Assembly: GCF_036898825.1 (NCBI RefSeq) | Contig: NZ_JARUND010000001.1 | Span: 3,534,001 to 3,598,000, forward strand | DNA from: Streptomyces sp. B21-083 | GTDB taxonomy: Bacteria; Actinomycetota; Actinomycetes; Streptomycetales; Streptomycetaceae | Direction of reading: 5' to 3' | DNA: 64,000 nt | Notes under the pieces: model-generated | The model's database searches: none | The model's input: the letters and a program-made list of their open reading frames with translations, nothing else | Told to the model about the DNA's origin: nothing | Position numbers and translations under genes: made by a program | Part shown: piece by piece, positions 53,415 through 61,530 of the stretch | How the letters are laid out: each line of letters begins with the position of its first letter | Numbering within the stretch: position 1 is the stretch's first letter

Positions 53415-54374
53415 ATGCCCACCACTGCATCAACCGCACTCCCGCTCAAGGACGTGACCGCGTCCGACAGCACGCTGCGCCGCTACCTTCACGGGCTGCC
53501 CGGCGTCGACGCGGTCGGCCTGGAGGCGCGCGCCGCCTCTCTCGGTACGCGTTCCATCAAGACCACCGCGAAGGCGTACGCCATCGACCTCGCCATCTCG
53601 ATGGTCGACCTGACGACGCTGGAAGGCGCCGACACCGCCGGCAAGGTCCGGTCGCTGGGCGCCAAGGCGGTCCGCCCCGACCCGACCGACCGTACGGCGC
53701 CCGCCACGGCCGCGGTCTGCGTCTACCCCGACATGGTGGCCGTCGCGAAGGAGGCCGTCGCCGGGTCCACCGTCAAGGTCGCCTCCGTCGCCACCGCCTT
53801 CCCCGCCGGCCGCGCCGCCCTCGCCGTGAAGCTGGCCGACGTGCGTGACGCCGTCGCCGCCGGTGCGGACGAGATCGACATGGTCATCGACCGCGGCGCG
53901 TTCCTCGCGGGCAACTACCTGAAGGTGTACGAGGAGATCGTCGCCGTGAAGGAGGCCTGCGGGGCGTCCGCCCGGCTCAAGGTCATCTTCGAGACCGGCG
54001 AACTGTCGACGTACGACAACATCCGGCGCGCCTCCTGGCTCGGCATGATCGCCGGGGCCGACTTCATCAAGACGTCGACCGGCAAGGTCGCCGTGAACGC
54101 GACGCCCGCGAACACCCTCCTGATGCTGGAGGCCGTACGCGACTTCCGCGCCCAGACCGGCATCCAGGTGGGCGTGAAGCCGGCCGGCGGTATCCGCACC
54201 ACCAAGGACGCGGTGAAGTTCCTGGTCCTGGTCAACGAGACGGCGGGCGAGGACTGGCTCGACAACCACTGGTTCCGCTTCGGCGCCTCCTCGCTCCTGA
54301 ACGATCTGCTGATGCAGCGTCAGAAGCTGGCCACCGGCCGCTACTCCGGCCCCGACTACGTGACGGTGGACTGA
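53415..54374 (+). CDS. deoC: Deoxyribose-phosphate aldolase
   Basis: It cleaves 2-deoxyribose-5-phosphate to glyceraldehyde-3-phosphate and acetaldehyde. It has 319 residues from ATG 53415; GTG 53409 is in frame and may be used, since a -10-like TATGCT lies near and no ribosome site is seen (leaderless). The Schiff-base lysine is K219 in DFIKTSTGK, and the second lysine is in VGVKPAGGI. It has a longer N-terminus than E. coli DeoC, as in other actinobacteria. The aldehyde dehydrogenase starts 5 bp after its stop, so acetaldehyde is probably oxidised by the same operon. Confidence 0.95.
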   Translation: MPTTASTALPLKDVTASDSTLRRYLHGLPGVDAVGLEARAASLGTRSIKTTAKAYAIDLAISMVDLTTLEGADTAGKVRSLGAKAVRPDPTDRTAPATAAVCVYPDMVAVAKEAVAGSTVKVASVATAFPAGRAALAVKLADVRDAVAAGADEIDMVIDRGAFLAGNYLKVYEEIVAVKEACGASARLKVIFETGELSTYDNIRRASWLGMIAGADFIKTSTGKVAVNATPANTLLMLEAVRDFRAQTGIQVGVKPAGGIRTTKDAVKFLVLVNETAGEDWLDNHWFRFGASSLLNDLLMQRQKLATGRYSGPDYVTVD

Positions 54375-54379
54375 TCACC

Positions 54380-55840
54380 ATGGCATCCGCATCCGTATCC
54401 GCATTCACCTCCGCGTTCGAGTACGCCCCGGCGCCCGAGTCCCGCTCGGTCGTCGACATCGCGCCCTCCTACGGCCTGTTCATCGACGGCGAGTTCGTGG
54501 AGGCCGCCGACGGCAGGGTCTTCAAGACGGTCTCCCCCTCCACCGAGGAGGTCCTCTCCGAGGTCGCCCAGGCGGGCGAGGCGGACGTCGAGCGTGCCGT
54601 CAAGGCTGCCCGCAAGGCCTTCGAGAAGTGGTCGGCACTGCCCGGCTCCGAGCGCGCCAAGTACCTCTTCCGTATCGCCCGCATCATCCAGGAGCGCTCC
54701 CGCGAGCTGGCCGTCCTGGAGACCCTGGACAACGGCAAGCCCATCAAGGAGACGAGGGACGCCGACCTGCCCCTCGTGGCGGCCCACTTCTTCTACTACG
54801 CGGGCTGGGCGGACAAGCTCGGTCACGCGGGCTTCGGCGCGAACCCGAGGCCGCTGGGTGTCGCGGGACAGGTCATCCCCTGGAACTTCCCGCTCCTGAT
54901 GCTGGCGTGGAAGATCGCCCCGGCCCTCGCGACCGGCAACACGGTCGTACTGAAGCCCGCCGAGACGACCCCCCTGTCCGCGCTCTTCTTCGCGGACATC
55001 TGCCGCCAGGCCGGTCTCCCCAAGGGCGTCGTCAACATCCTTCCCGGCTACGGCGACACGGGAGCCGCGCTCGTCGCGCACCCGGACGTCAACAAGGTCG
55101 CGTTCACCGGGTCGACGGCCGTCGGCAAGGCGATCGCGCGCACCGTCGCCGGCACCCGCAAGAAGGTCACCCTGGAGCTGGGCGGCAAGGGCGCCAACAT
55201 CGTCTTCGACGACGCGCCGATCGACCAGGCCGTCGAGGGCATCGTCACCGGCATCTTCTTCAACCAGGGCCAGGTCTGCTGCGCGGGCTCCCGGCTCCTC
55301 GTACAGGAGTCGATCCAGGACGAGTTGCTCGACTCGCTCAAGCGCCGTCTGTCCACGCTGCGCCTCGGCGACCCGCTGGACAAGAACACGGACATCGGCG
55401 CGATCAACTCCGCCGAGCAGCTCTCCCGGATCACCTCGCTCGTCGAGGCGGGCGAGGCGGAGGGCGCCGAGCGCTGGTCCCCGGCCTGCGAACTCCCGTC
55501 GGCCGGCTACTGGTTCGCCCCGACGCTGTTCACGAACGTCACCCAGGCGCACACCATCGCCCGCGACGAGATCTTCGGCCCGGTGCTCTCGGTCCTCACC
55601 TTCCGCACCCCGGACGAGGCCGTCGCCAAGGCCAACAACACCCAGTACGGCCTGTCGGCGGGCATCTGGACGGAGAAGGGGTCGCGGATCCTCGCCGTCG
55701 CCAACAAGCTCCGCGCCGGCGTCGTCTGGTCCAACACGTTCAACAAGTTCGACCCCACCTCGCCGTTCGGCGGCTACAAGGAGTCGGGCTTCGGCCGCGA
55801 GGGCGGTCGCCACGGCCTGGAGGCGTACCTCGATGTCTGA
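54380..55840 (+). CDS. Aldehyde dehydrogenase (complete)
   Basis: This 486-residue NAD(P)-dependent enzyme has an intact active site. The NAD-binding segments IPWNFPLLMLAWK and GSTAVGKAI are present, the general base is E266 in LELGGKG, and the nucleophile is C300 in NQGQVCCAG. The oligomerisation tail is present. It starts 5 bp after deoC and overlaps the next gene by 8 bp. The likely substrate is acetaldehyde from DeoC; other aldehydes are possible. Confidence 0.93.
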   Translation: MASASVSAFTSAFEYAPAPESRSVVDIAPSYGLFIDGEFVEAADGRVFKTVSPSTEEVLSEVAQAGEADVERAVKAARKAFEKWSALPGSERAKYLFRIARIIQERSRELAVLETLDNGKPIKETRDADLPLVAAHFFYYAGWADKLGHAGFGANPRPLGVAGQVIPWNFPLLMLAWKIAPALATGNTVVLKPAETTPLSALFFADICRQAGLPKGVVNILPGYGDTGAALVAHPDVNKVAFTGSTAVGKAIARTVAGTRKKVTLELGGKGANIVFDDAPIDQAVEGIVTGIFFNQGQVCCAGSRLLVQESIQDELLDSLKRRLSTLRLGDPLDKNTDIGAINSAEQLSRITSLVEAGEAEGAERWSPACELPSAGYWFAPTLFTNVTQAHTIARDEIFGPVLSVLTFRTPDEAVAKANNTQYGLSAGIWTEKGSRILAVANKLRAGVVWSNTFNKFDPTSPFGGYKESGFGREGGRHGLEAYLDV

Positions 55841-56771
55841 CGCAAAAGTGGACACACGACCGGACACACGGTCGGACGCACGTCTGTCCGTCTTCAAGAC
55901 CTACAAGCTGTACGTGGGCGGGAAGTTCCCGCGTTCCGAGAGCGGCCGGGTGTACGAGGTGAGCGACGCTAAGGGCAACTGGCTGGCGAACGCGCCCCTT
56001 TCCTCCCGCAAGGACGCCCGTGACGCGGTCGTCGCCGCGCGCAAGGCGTTCGGCGGCTGGGCCGGGGCCACGGCGTACAACCGGGGTCAGATCCTCTACC
56101 GCGTCGCCGAGATGCTGGAGGGCCGCCGGGAGCAGTTCGTCCGGGAGGTCGCGGAGGCGGAGGGCCTGTCGAAGTCGAAGGCCACCGCCCAGGTGGACGC
56201 GGCGATCGACCGCTGGGTCTGGTACGCGGGCTGGACCGACAAGATCGCCCAGGTCGTCGGGGGCGGAAACCCGGTCGCGGGACCGTACTTCAACCTGTCC
56301 TCGCCCGAGCCGACCGGCGTGGTCGTGGTCCTCGCCCCCCAGGAGTCGTCGTTCCTGGGTCTGGTGTCGGTGCTCGCCCCGGTGATCGCCACCGGCAACA
56401 CGGCGATCGTGATCGCCAGCGAGAAGTCACCGCTCCCCGCGCTCTCCCTCGGCGAGGTGCTGGCCACCTCTGACGTACCCGGCGGAGTCGTAAACATCCT
56501 CTCCGGCCGTACGGCGGAGATCAGCCCGTCGCTGGCCGCGCACCAGGACGTCAACGCGATCGACCTGGCGGGCGCGGGCGCCGACGACGGCCTCGCGAAG
56601 GAGCTGGAGGTCGCGGCGGCCGACAACCTCAAGCGCGTCCTGCGTCCACAGACTGTGGACAACGCCCAGTGGTTCGCCACCCCGGGCACCGAACGCATGA
56701 CGGCCTTCCTGGAGACGAAGACGGTCTGGCATCCGACGGGTTCGCTGGGCGCGTCGGGCTCCTCCTACTAG
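55833..56771 (+). CDS. Half-length aldehyde dehydrogenase-like protein without catalytic cysteine
   Basis: This 312-residue protein matches the first, NAD-binding half of an aldehyde dehydrogenase (LYVGGKFPRSESGRVYEV; VVVLAPQESSFLGLVSVLAPV; GNTAIVIASEKSPL). The LELGGK and GQxC motifs are absent, and the sequence ends with a different tail (WHPTGSLGASGSSY). The ATG lies inside the end of the complete gene (8-bp overlap), so the two are made together. A clean gene end and conserved coding bias argue against a recent truncation. I infer a pseudoenzyme partner that modifies or stabilises the complete subunit. Confidence 0.85.
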   Translation: MSDAKVDTRPDTRSDARLSVFKTYKLYVGGKFPRSESGRVYEVSDAKGNWLANAPLSSRKDARDAVVAARKAFGGWAGATAYNRGQILYRVAEMLEGRREQFVREVAEAEGLSKSKATAQVDAAIDRWVWYAGWTDKIAQVVGGGNPVAGPYFNLSSPEPTGVVVVLAPQESSFLGLVSVLAPVIATGNTAIVIASEKSPLPALSLGEVLATSDVPGGVVNILSGRTAEISPSLAAHQDVNAIDLAGAGADDGLAKELEVAAADNLKRVLRPQTVDNAQWFATPGTERMTAFLETKTVWHPTGSLGASGSSY

Positions 56772-56790
56772 GCCGGCCGCAGGCCGCCTG

Positions 56791-56813
56791 GTAGGGGCGC
56801 GGGGAACTGCGCG
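56791..56813. repeat. Dispersed repeat family A, copy 2
   Basis: The same 23-mer core as at 43814, continuing with gagccacgacgc. It follows the aldehyde dehydrogenase operon. Confidence 0.75.
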
Positions 56814-56874
56814 ACGAGCCACGACGCACGCGCACCCGACATCGGTCAGCAGCTCCCCGCCCCCTCCCCGCGCC

Positions 56875-57285
56875 TCAACCGCCCAGGACCCCCAAGGCCT
56901 CCCCCAGCACCGGAATGCGCCCGATCGACTGCGCCTGCGCGACCGGACCGGTGAGGGCCTGGGAGGTCAGGGGCTGGAAGTCGGCGAGCTGGGTGCCCAC
57001 GCCGTTGTCGAGCGGGTCGACACCCGTACCGGCGAGGGGGTTGGGCTTGAGGCCCGCGACCGGGCCCGTGACATAGCCGACCGTGCCGGTGAGCGCCGCC
57101 AGGCCGTTCTGCGGGTCGATCTTGCCCAACGAGGTGGTGGGGGTCATGCGAATGACGTCCACCGCGGGGCCACCCTCGGCGGCGGAGGCCGTCGCGGCAC
57201 CCGCCCCCAGGGCCGCGCCGGTGGCCGCGAGGGCGATCAGGGCGCGCTGGGCGGTCTGGTTCTGGATGGACGTGTGTCGTGCCAT
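56875..57285 (-). CDS. Small secreted protein
   Basis: This 136-residue protein starts at ATG 57285 with AAGGCGG upstream. A signal peptide covers about residues 1-38 (ALIALAATGAALGAGAATASAAE). The mature part is rich in Gly, Leu and Pro (GLAALTGTVGYVTGPVAGLKPNPLAG) without cysteines. It resembles in style the secreted protein at 63395 (both with GLxPL-type repeats). The function is unknown; a surface or matrix role is possible. It diverges from the uridine kinase gene. Confidence 0.8.
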   Translation of the reverse strand: MARHTSIQNQTAQRALIALAATGAALGAGAATASAAEGGPAVDVIRMTPTTSLGKIDPQNGLAALTGTVGYVTGPVAGLKPNPLAGTGVDPLDNGVGTQLADFQPLTSQALTGPVAQAQSIGRIPVLGEALGVLGG

Positions 57286-57413
57286 GACTGGTGCCGCCTT
57301 CTGGTGCACTGGGTAATCGGGTCGACACGAAGGGTAGTTGACATGTGACGCACCTTCCAAAGTCGACCCGCGGGGTCGGCAGGGGGGCGCCCGATGCCCC
57401 ACACTGGTGTCTC

Positions 57414-58049
57414 GTGACCTCCCACCCGCCCATACCCACGCGAGTCGTGCTGCTCTGCGGCCCTTCCGGCTCCGGCAAGTCCCTCCTCGCGGCCCGTTCC
57501 GGACTCCCGGTCCTGCGGCTCGACGACTTCTACAAGGAGGGCGTCGACCCGACGCTGCCGCAGGTTCTGGGAAGCACCGACATCGACTGGGACCACCCGG
57601 AGTCGTGGGACGCGGACACGGCGGTCACCGCGATCACCGAGCTGTGCCGCACGGGTCGTACGAACGTGCCCGTGTACGACATCTCGCGCAGCGCCCGCAC
57701 GGGCGAGGAGCGCGTAGACATCGGCCGGACCCCGTTGTTCATCGCGGAGGGCATCTTCGCCGCCGAGATCGTCGGGCGCTGCCGGGAGGAGGGCGTCCTC
57801 GCGGACGCGCTCTGTCTGAGCCGGGGACCGATCAGGACGTTCCGCCGGCGTTTCCTGCGGGATCTGCGTGAGGGCCGCAAGTCGGTGCCGTTCCTGCTGC
57901 GCCGCGGCTGGCGGCTGATGCGCGCCGAGCGTTCCATCGTGGCCCGCCAGACGGCCCTGGGCGCCCACGCGTGCGACCGGGACGAGGCGATGGGCAGGCT
58001 GGCCGACGCGGCGGCGGGACGCCGCGTGCAGCCGAGCACGGCAGCCTGA
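57414..58049 (+). CDS. Uridine kinase-like P-loop kinase
   Basis: This 211-residue protein starts at GTG 57414. The P loop is GPSGSGKS, followed by LRLDDFYKEG (substrate-binding Asp) and VPVYDISRSART (lid region), as in uridine/cytidine kinases. It would phosphorylate uridine or a related nucleoside for salvage. It lies just beyond the deoC operon, in keeping with the nucleoside theme. A leaderless mRNA is possible, since no ribosome site is seen. A T-tract terminator follows. Confidence 0.87.
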   Translation: MTSHPPIPTRVVLLCGPSGSGKSLLAARSGLPVLRLDDFYKEGVDPTLPQVLGSTDIDWDHPESWDADTAVTAITELCRTGRTNVPVYDISRSARTGEERVDIGRTPLFIAEGIFAAEIVGRCREEGVLADALCLSRGPIRTFRRRFLRDLREGRKSVPFLLRRGWRLMRAERSIVARQTALGAHACDRDEAMGRLADAAAGRRVQPSTAA

Positions 58050-58081
58050 ACCCCCGTACACGCACACGTACGTACACGAAA

Positions 58082-58120
58082 AGCGGGACTGGATGGACCC
58101 CCCGGCCCTCCAGCCCCGCT
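58082..58120 (+). terminator. Terminator after the uridine kinase gene
   Basis: A stem of about 13 pairs with two mismatches (agcggg-a-ctgga ... tccag-c-cccgct), followed by ctttttg. Confidence 0.85.
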
Positions 58121-58129
58121 CTTTTTGTG

Positions 58130-58245
58130 CTTCCCCCGTGTGGTGCCACCCCCGAGGCCCCCCGGCCCCGGTGGTTTCCCCCCTGGTGGTGCTCCCCCGT
58201 ACTTTCCCCCGTCACCGCTCCCCCGTTGAGCGGCTTTTCCCCCAC
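58130..58245 (-). other. G-run cluster directly 3' of sigQ
   Basis: On the minus strand this 115-bp stretch has eight runs of five or six G separated by short spacers (GGGGGAAAAG, ACGGGGGAGC, ACGGGGGAAAG and so on). It starts 5 bp beyond the sigQ stop. It could form RNA or DNA G-quadruplexes and affect sigQ mRNA stability or termination. Confidence 0.6.
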
Positions 58246-58249
58246 ACCC

Positions 58250-59005
58250 TCAGGCCACAAGCTCCCCGAAGGATTCCTCCTCGTCACGGCCGAAGCTGAG
58301 GACCTCGTCCTCACGCATCCGGCGGAGCGACCGCCAGATGCTGGACTTCACCGTGCCGACACTGATGTCGAGGATCTCCGCGATCTCCGGGTCGGTGCGG
58401 CCCTCGTAGTAACGAAGGACCAGCATCGTCCGCTGGAGTTCGGGGAGCCGGGCGAGCGCCTGCCACAGGACCGCGCGCAGCTCCGTGCCGCGCATCGCGT
58501 CCGTGTCGCCGGCCGTCTCCGGCAGCTCCTCGGTCGGGTACTCGTTCAGCTTGCGGCGACGCCACGCGCTGATGTGCAGATTCGTCATGGTGCGGCGCAG
58601 GTAGCCCCCGACCGCCGCCTTGTCGCTGATCCGGTCCCAGGCCCGGTACGTCGAGAACAGCGCGCTCTGGAGCAGGTCCTCGGCCTCGAAGCGGTCACCG
58701 GTGAGGTGGTAGGCGGTTGCGTACAGGGAGGCACGACGCTCCTGGACGTAGGCGGTGAACTCCGCCTCCGACAGCGAACAGCGCTCCCCCGTGGACTCCC
58801 TGTACGCGGCCCCCGTAACCCCCGTGGTACCGCTGGTGCTTCCCCCTGTGTGCGCGTCAACCACCGACATGTACGTGGTGTGCTGACGCCCGGTGCCGCG
58901 AACGCACCCCCGCCCGTTTGCAGCACCGGACTTCTCGGTGGTCCGGGTGACGTCGTGCAGACGCGTGATCACTGCGTTCGCGCTTGTGCTGTGCAGCGTG
59001 CTCAT
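58250..59005 (-). CDS. sigQ: ECF-type sigma factor SigQ
   Basis: This 251-residue sigma factor starts at ATG 59005 with GGGGGG upstream; a later in-frame ATG could also serve. An N-terminal extension of about 75 residues precedes region 2 (LYATAYHLTGDRFEAEDLLQ) and region 4 (LPELQRTMLVLRYYEGRTDP and TVKSSIWRSLRRM). It is divergent from afsQ1-afsQ2. In S. coelicolor, sigQ in this position is an AfsQ1 target that acts as a negative regulator of antibiotic production. The G-run region follows its stop. Confidence 0.93.
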   Translation of the reverse strand: MSTLHSTSANAVITRLHDVTRTTEKSGAANGRGCVRGTGRQHTTYMSVVDAHTGGSTSGTTGVTGAAYRESTGERCSLSEAEFTAYVQERRASLYATAYHLTGDRFEAEDLLQSALFSTYRAWDRISDKAAVGGYLRRTMTNLHISAWRRRKLNEYPTEELPETAGDTDAMRGTELRAVLWQALARLPELQRTMLVLRYYEGRTDPEIAEILDISVGTVKSSIWRSLRRMREDEVLSFGRDEEESFGELVA

Positions 59006-59112
59006 CTCGCGCCCCCCGTCGTGGACTTCCCGGTGTTCGGCTCGGTTCCTGGTGCTCCCTCGCCTGTGCCGAGAAGCTTGCCCAAGCCACTTCATGAGGG
59101 TGTCCGCCGACT

Positions 59113-59128
59113 GTCACAGGCGTGCAAC
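59113..59128. promoter_or_regulatory. AfsQ1-type box between sigQ and afsQ1
   Basis: GTCAC-aggcgt-GCAAC matches the AfsQ1 consensus GTnAC-n6-GTnAC with one mismatch. It lies 108 bp upstream of the sigQ start and 142 bp upstream of the afsQ1 start. Confidence 0.6.
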
Positions 59129-59269
59129 AGGGCCCGTTCTCAGGAACAGCGCGCCGAACAACACAGGAGGGTTACAGAAAGGCGCGGTAGGGGCCCTCCG
59201 ACACCCCGAAAACACCCCACAAGCCCCTGACAGTCGCAGCCCGGCCCGGCCATGGGCCAGAATGCATCC

Positions 59270-59947
59270 GTGCCTTCCCTGTTGCTGATCGAGGACGACG
59301 ACGCCATCCGTACGGCCCTGGAGCTGTCTTTGACGCGCCAGGGACATCGGGTTGCCACCGCTGCCACCGGTGAGGACGGTCTGAAGCTGTTGCGCGAGCA
59401 GCGGCCGGATCTGATCGTCCTTGATGTGATGCTGCCCGGTATCGACGGGTTCGAGGTGTGCCGGCGCATCCGGCGCACGGACCAGCTGCCGATCATTCTG
59501 CTCACCGCGCGCAGCGACGACATCGACGTGGTCGTCGGGCTGGAGTCCGGCGCCGACGACTATGTCGTCAAACCCGTGCAGGGCCGGGTGCTCGACGCCC
59601 GGATCCGGGCCGTGCTGCGGCGCGGGGAGCGGGAGTCCAACGACTCGGCGACCTACGGTTCGCTGGTCATCGACCGCTCGGCGATGACGGTGACGAAGAA
59701 CGGCGAGGACCTGCAGCTGACGCCCACCGAGCTGCGGCTGCTGCTTGAGCTGAGCCGGCGGCCCGGTCAGGCGCTGTCCCGCCAGCAGTTGCTGCGTCTG
59801 GTGTGGGAGCACGACTACCTGGGCGACTCACGGCTGGTGGACGCGTGTGTCCAGCGGCTGCGCGCCAAGGTCGAGGACGTGCCGTCGTCGCCGACGTTGA
59901 TCCGTACCGTCCGCGGGGTCGGCTACCGGCTGGACTCGCCTCAGTGA
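59270..59947 (+). CDS. afsQ1: Response regulator AfsQ1
   Basis: This is an OmpR-type response regulator of antibiotic production and nitrogen-linked metabolism. GTG 59270 gives 225 residues, the length I recall for S. coelicolor AfsQ1; ATG 59252 would add six residues. The phospho-acceptor is D52 in IVLDVMLPG, with acidic pocket D9-D10 and Lys in VVKPV. The C-terminal winged helix ends with the usual LIRTVRGVGYRL. The stop overlaps the afsQ2 start (GTGA). An AfsQ1-like box lies in the upstream region, so autoregulation is possible. Confidence 0.95.
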   Translation: MPSLLLIEDDDAIRTALELSLTRQGHRVATAATGEDGLKLLREQRPDLIVLDVMLPGIDGFEVCRRIRRTDQLPIILLTARSDDIDVVVGLESGADDYVVKPVQGRVLDARIRAVLRRGERESNDSATYGSLVIDRSAMTVTKNGEDLQLTPTELRLLLELSRRPGQALSRQQLLRLVWEHDYLGDSRLVDACVQRLRAKVEDVPSSPTLIRTVRGVGYRLDSPQ

Positions 59948-61530
59948 CGAAACCGCAGGACAAGCTCCGTGGCTGGGCCGCGGCGCGCAGGGCGATACTT
60001 TCCGGGCTGCGCTTCACCAGCCTGCGACTGCGGCTCGTCGTGGTCTTCGGCCTGGTCGCGCTGACGGCGGCCGTGTCGGCGTCCGGGATCGCGTACTGGC
60101 TCAACCGCGAGGCGGTGCTCACGCGTACGCAGGACGCGGTACTGCGCGACTTCCAGCAGGAGATGCAGAACCGCGCCGGGGTGCTCCCGGCCAGTCCCAC
60201 GCAGGACGAACTCCAGCACACGGCGGGCCAGATGGCCGCCAGCAGCCAGCGGTTCAGTGTGCTGCTGGTCGCCGAGGACGGGAGCGGGCGGACGGTCGTC
60301 GGCAACTCCGGTGCGCTGGACACCTTCTCGCTGGCCGACGTGCCCAAGTCGCTGCGTACGGCGGTCGGCAGGCAGCAGTCGATCACCTCGAACAACAAGT
60401 ACCCGTACCACCTGTACTGGCAGCGGATCATCGACGGCGACAAGCCCTATCTGGTCGCGGGCACGAAGGTGATCGGCGGCGGTCCGGCCGGCTACATGCT
60501 GAAGTCGCTGGAGCCCGAGGAGAAGGACCTCAACTCGCTCGCCTGGTCGCTGGGCATCGCCACCGGCCTCGCGCTGATCGGCTCGGCGCTGCTCGCGCAG
60601 GCCGCCGCCACGACCGTACTGAAGCCGGTGCAGCGTCTCGGTATCGCGGCCCGGCGGCTCGGCGAGGGGAAGCTGGACACCCGGTTGCGGGTGTCGGGCA
60701 CGGACGAACTGGCCGATCTCGCCCGGACGTTCAACCACACGGCGGAGGCGCTGGAGACCCGGGTGGCCGACATGAGCGCGCGTGACGAGGCCTCGCGACG
60801 GTTCGTGGCGGACATGTCCCACGAGCTGCGTACGCCGCTCACCGCGATCACCGCCGTGACGGAGATCCTCGAAGAGGAACTGGACGCCGAGACCGGCAGC
60901 ATCGACCCGATGATCGAACCCGCGGTGAAACTGGTGGTCAGCGAGACCCGGCGGCTCAACTCGCTGGTGGAGAACCTGATGGAGGTCACCCGCTTCGACG
61001 CGGGCACCGCCCGGCTGGTCCTGGACAACGTCGACATCGCCGACCAGATCACGGCCTGCATCGACGCCCGCGCCTGGCTGGACGCCGTCGAACTGGACGC
61101 CGAGCGCGGCATCATGTCCCTGCTCGACCCGCGCCGCCTGGACGTCATCCTGGCCAATCTCATCGGCAACGCCCTCAAGCACGGCGGTTCGCCGGTACGG
61201 GTGTCGGTGCGCGCGTCCGATGACGCTGCCGCCGACGCCGACCTGCTGATCGAGGTGCAGGACCACGGTCCGGGCATCCCCGAGGACGTGCTGCCGCACG
61301 TCTTCGACCGCTTCTACAAGGCGAGTGCCTCCCGCCCCCGCTCCGAGGGCAGCGGCCTGGGCCTGTCCATCGCCCTGGAGAACGCCCACATCCACGGCGG
61401 CGAGATCACCGCCGCGAACTCTCCGAAGGGCGGCGCGGTGTTCACCCTGCGGCTGCCCAGGGACCCGTCGGCCCTGACGGAGACCCCGGCCGAGCCGAAC
61501 GGCGCGAACGTCGACGGGGAGAGCGTGTGA
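59944..61530 (+). CDS. afsQ2: Sensor histidine kinase AfsQ2
   Basis: This 528-residue membrane kinase starts at GTG 59944. Transmembrane helices at about 32-53 and 201-223 enclose an extracellular sensor of about 145 residues. HAMP (about 225-275), the dimerisation domain with H293 in MSHELRTPLTAI, and the ATPase domain follow (N box LANLIGNALKHGG, DHGPGIP, GSGLGLSIA). It phosphorylates AfsQ1. The stop overlaps the lipoprotein start (GTGA), so all three genes are one translationally coupled operon. The ligand is unknown. Confidence 0.95.
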   Translation: MTKPQDKLRGWAAARRAILSGLRFTSLRLRLVVVFGLVALTAAVSASGIAYWLNREAVLTRTQDAVLRDFQQEMQNRAGVLPASPTQDELQHTAGQMAASSQRFSVLLVAEDGSGRTVVGNSGALDTFSLADVPKSLRTAVGRQQSITSNNKYPYHLYWQRIIDGDKPYLVAGTKVIGGGPAGYMLKSLEPEEKDLNSLAWSLGIATGLALIGSALLAQAAATTVLKPVQRLGIAARRLGEGKLDTRLRVSGTDELADLARTFNHTAEALETRVADMSARDEASRRFVADMSHELRTPLTAITAVTEILEEELDAETGSIDPMIEPAVKLVVSETRRLNSLVENLMEVTRFDAGTARLVLDNVDIADQITACIDARAWLDAVELDAERGIMSLLDPRRLDVILANLIGNALKHGGSPVRVSVRASDDAAADADLLIEVQDHGPGIPEDVLPHVFDRFYKASASRPRSEGSGLGLSIALENAHIHGGEITAANSPKGGAVFTLRLPRDPSALTETPAEPNGANVDGESV

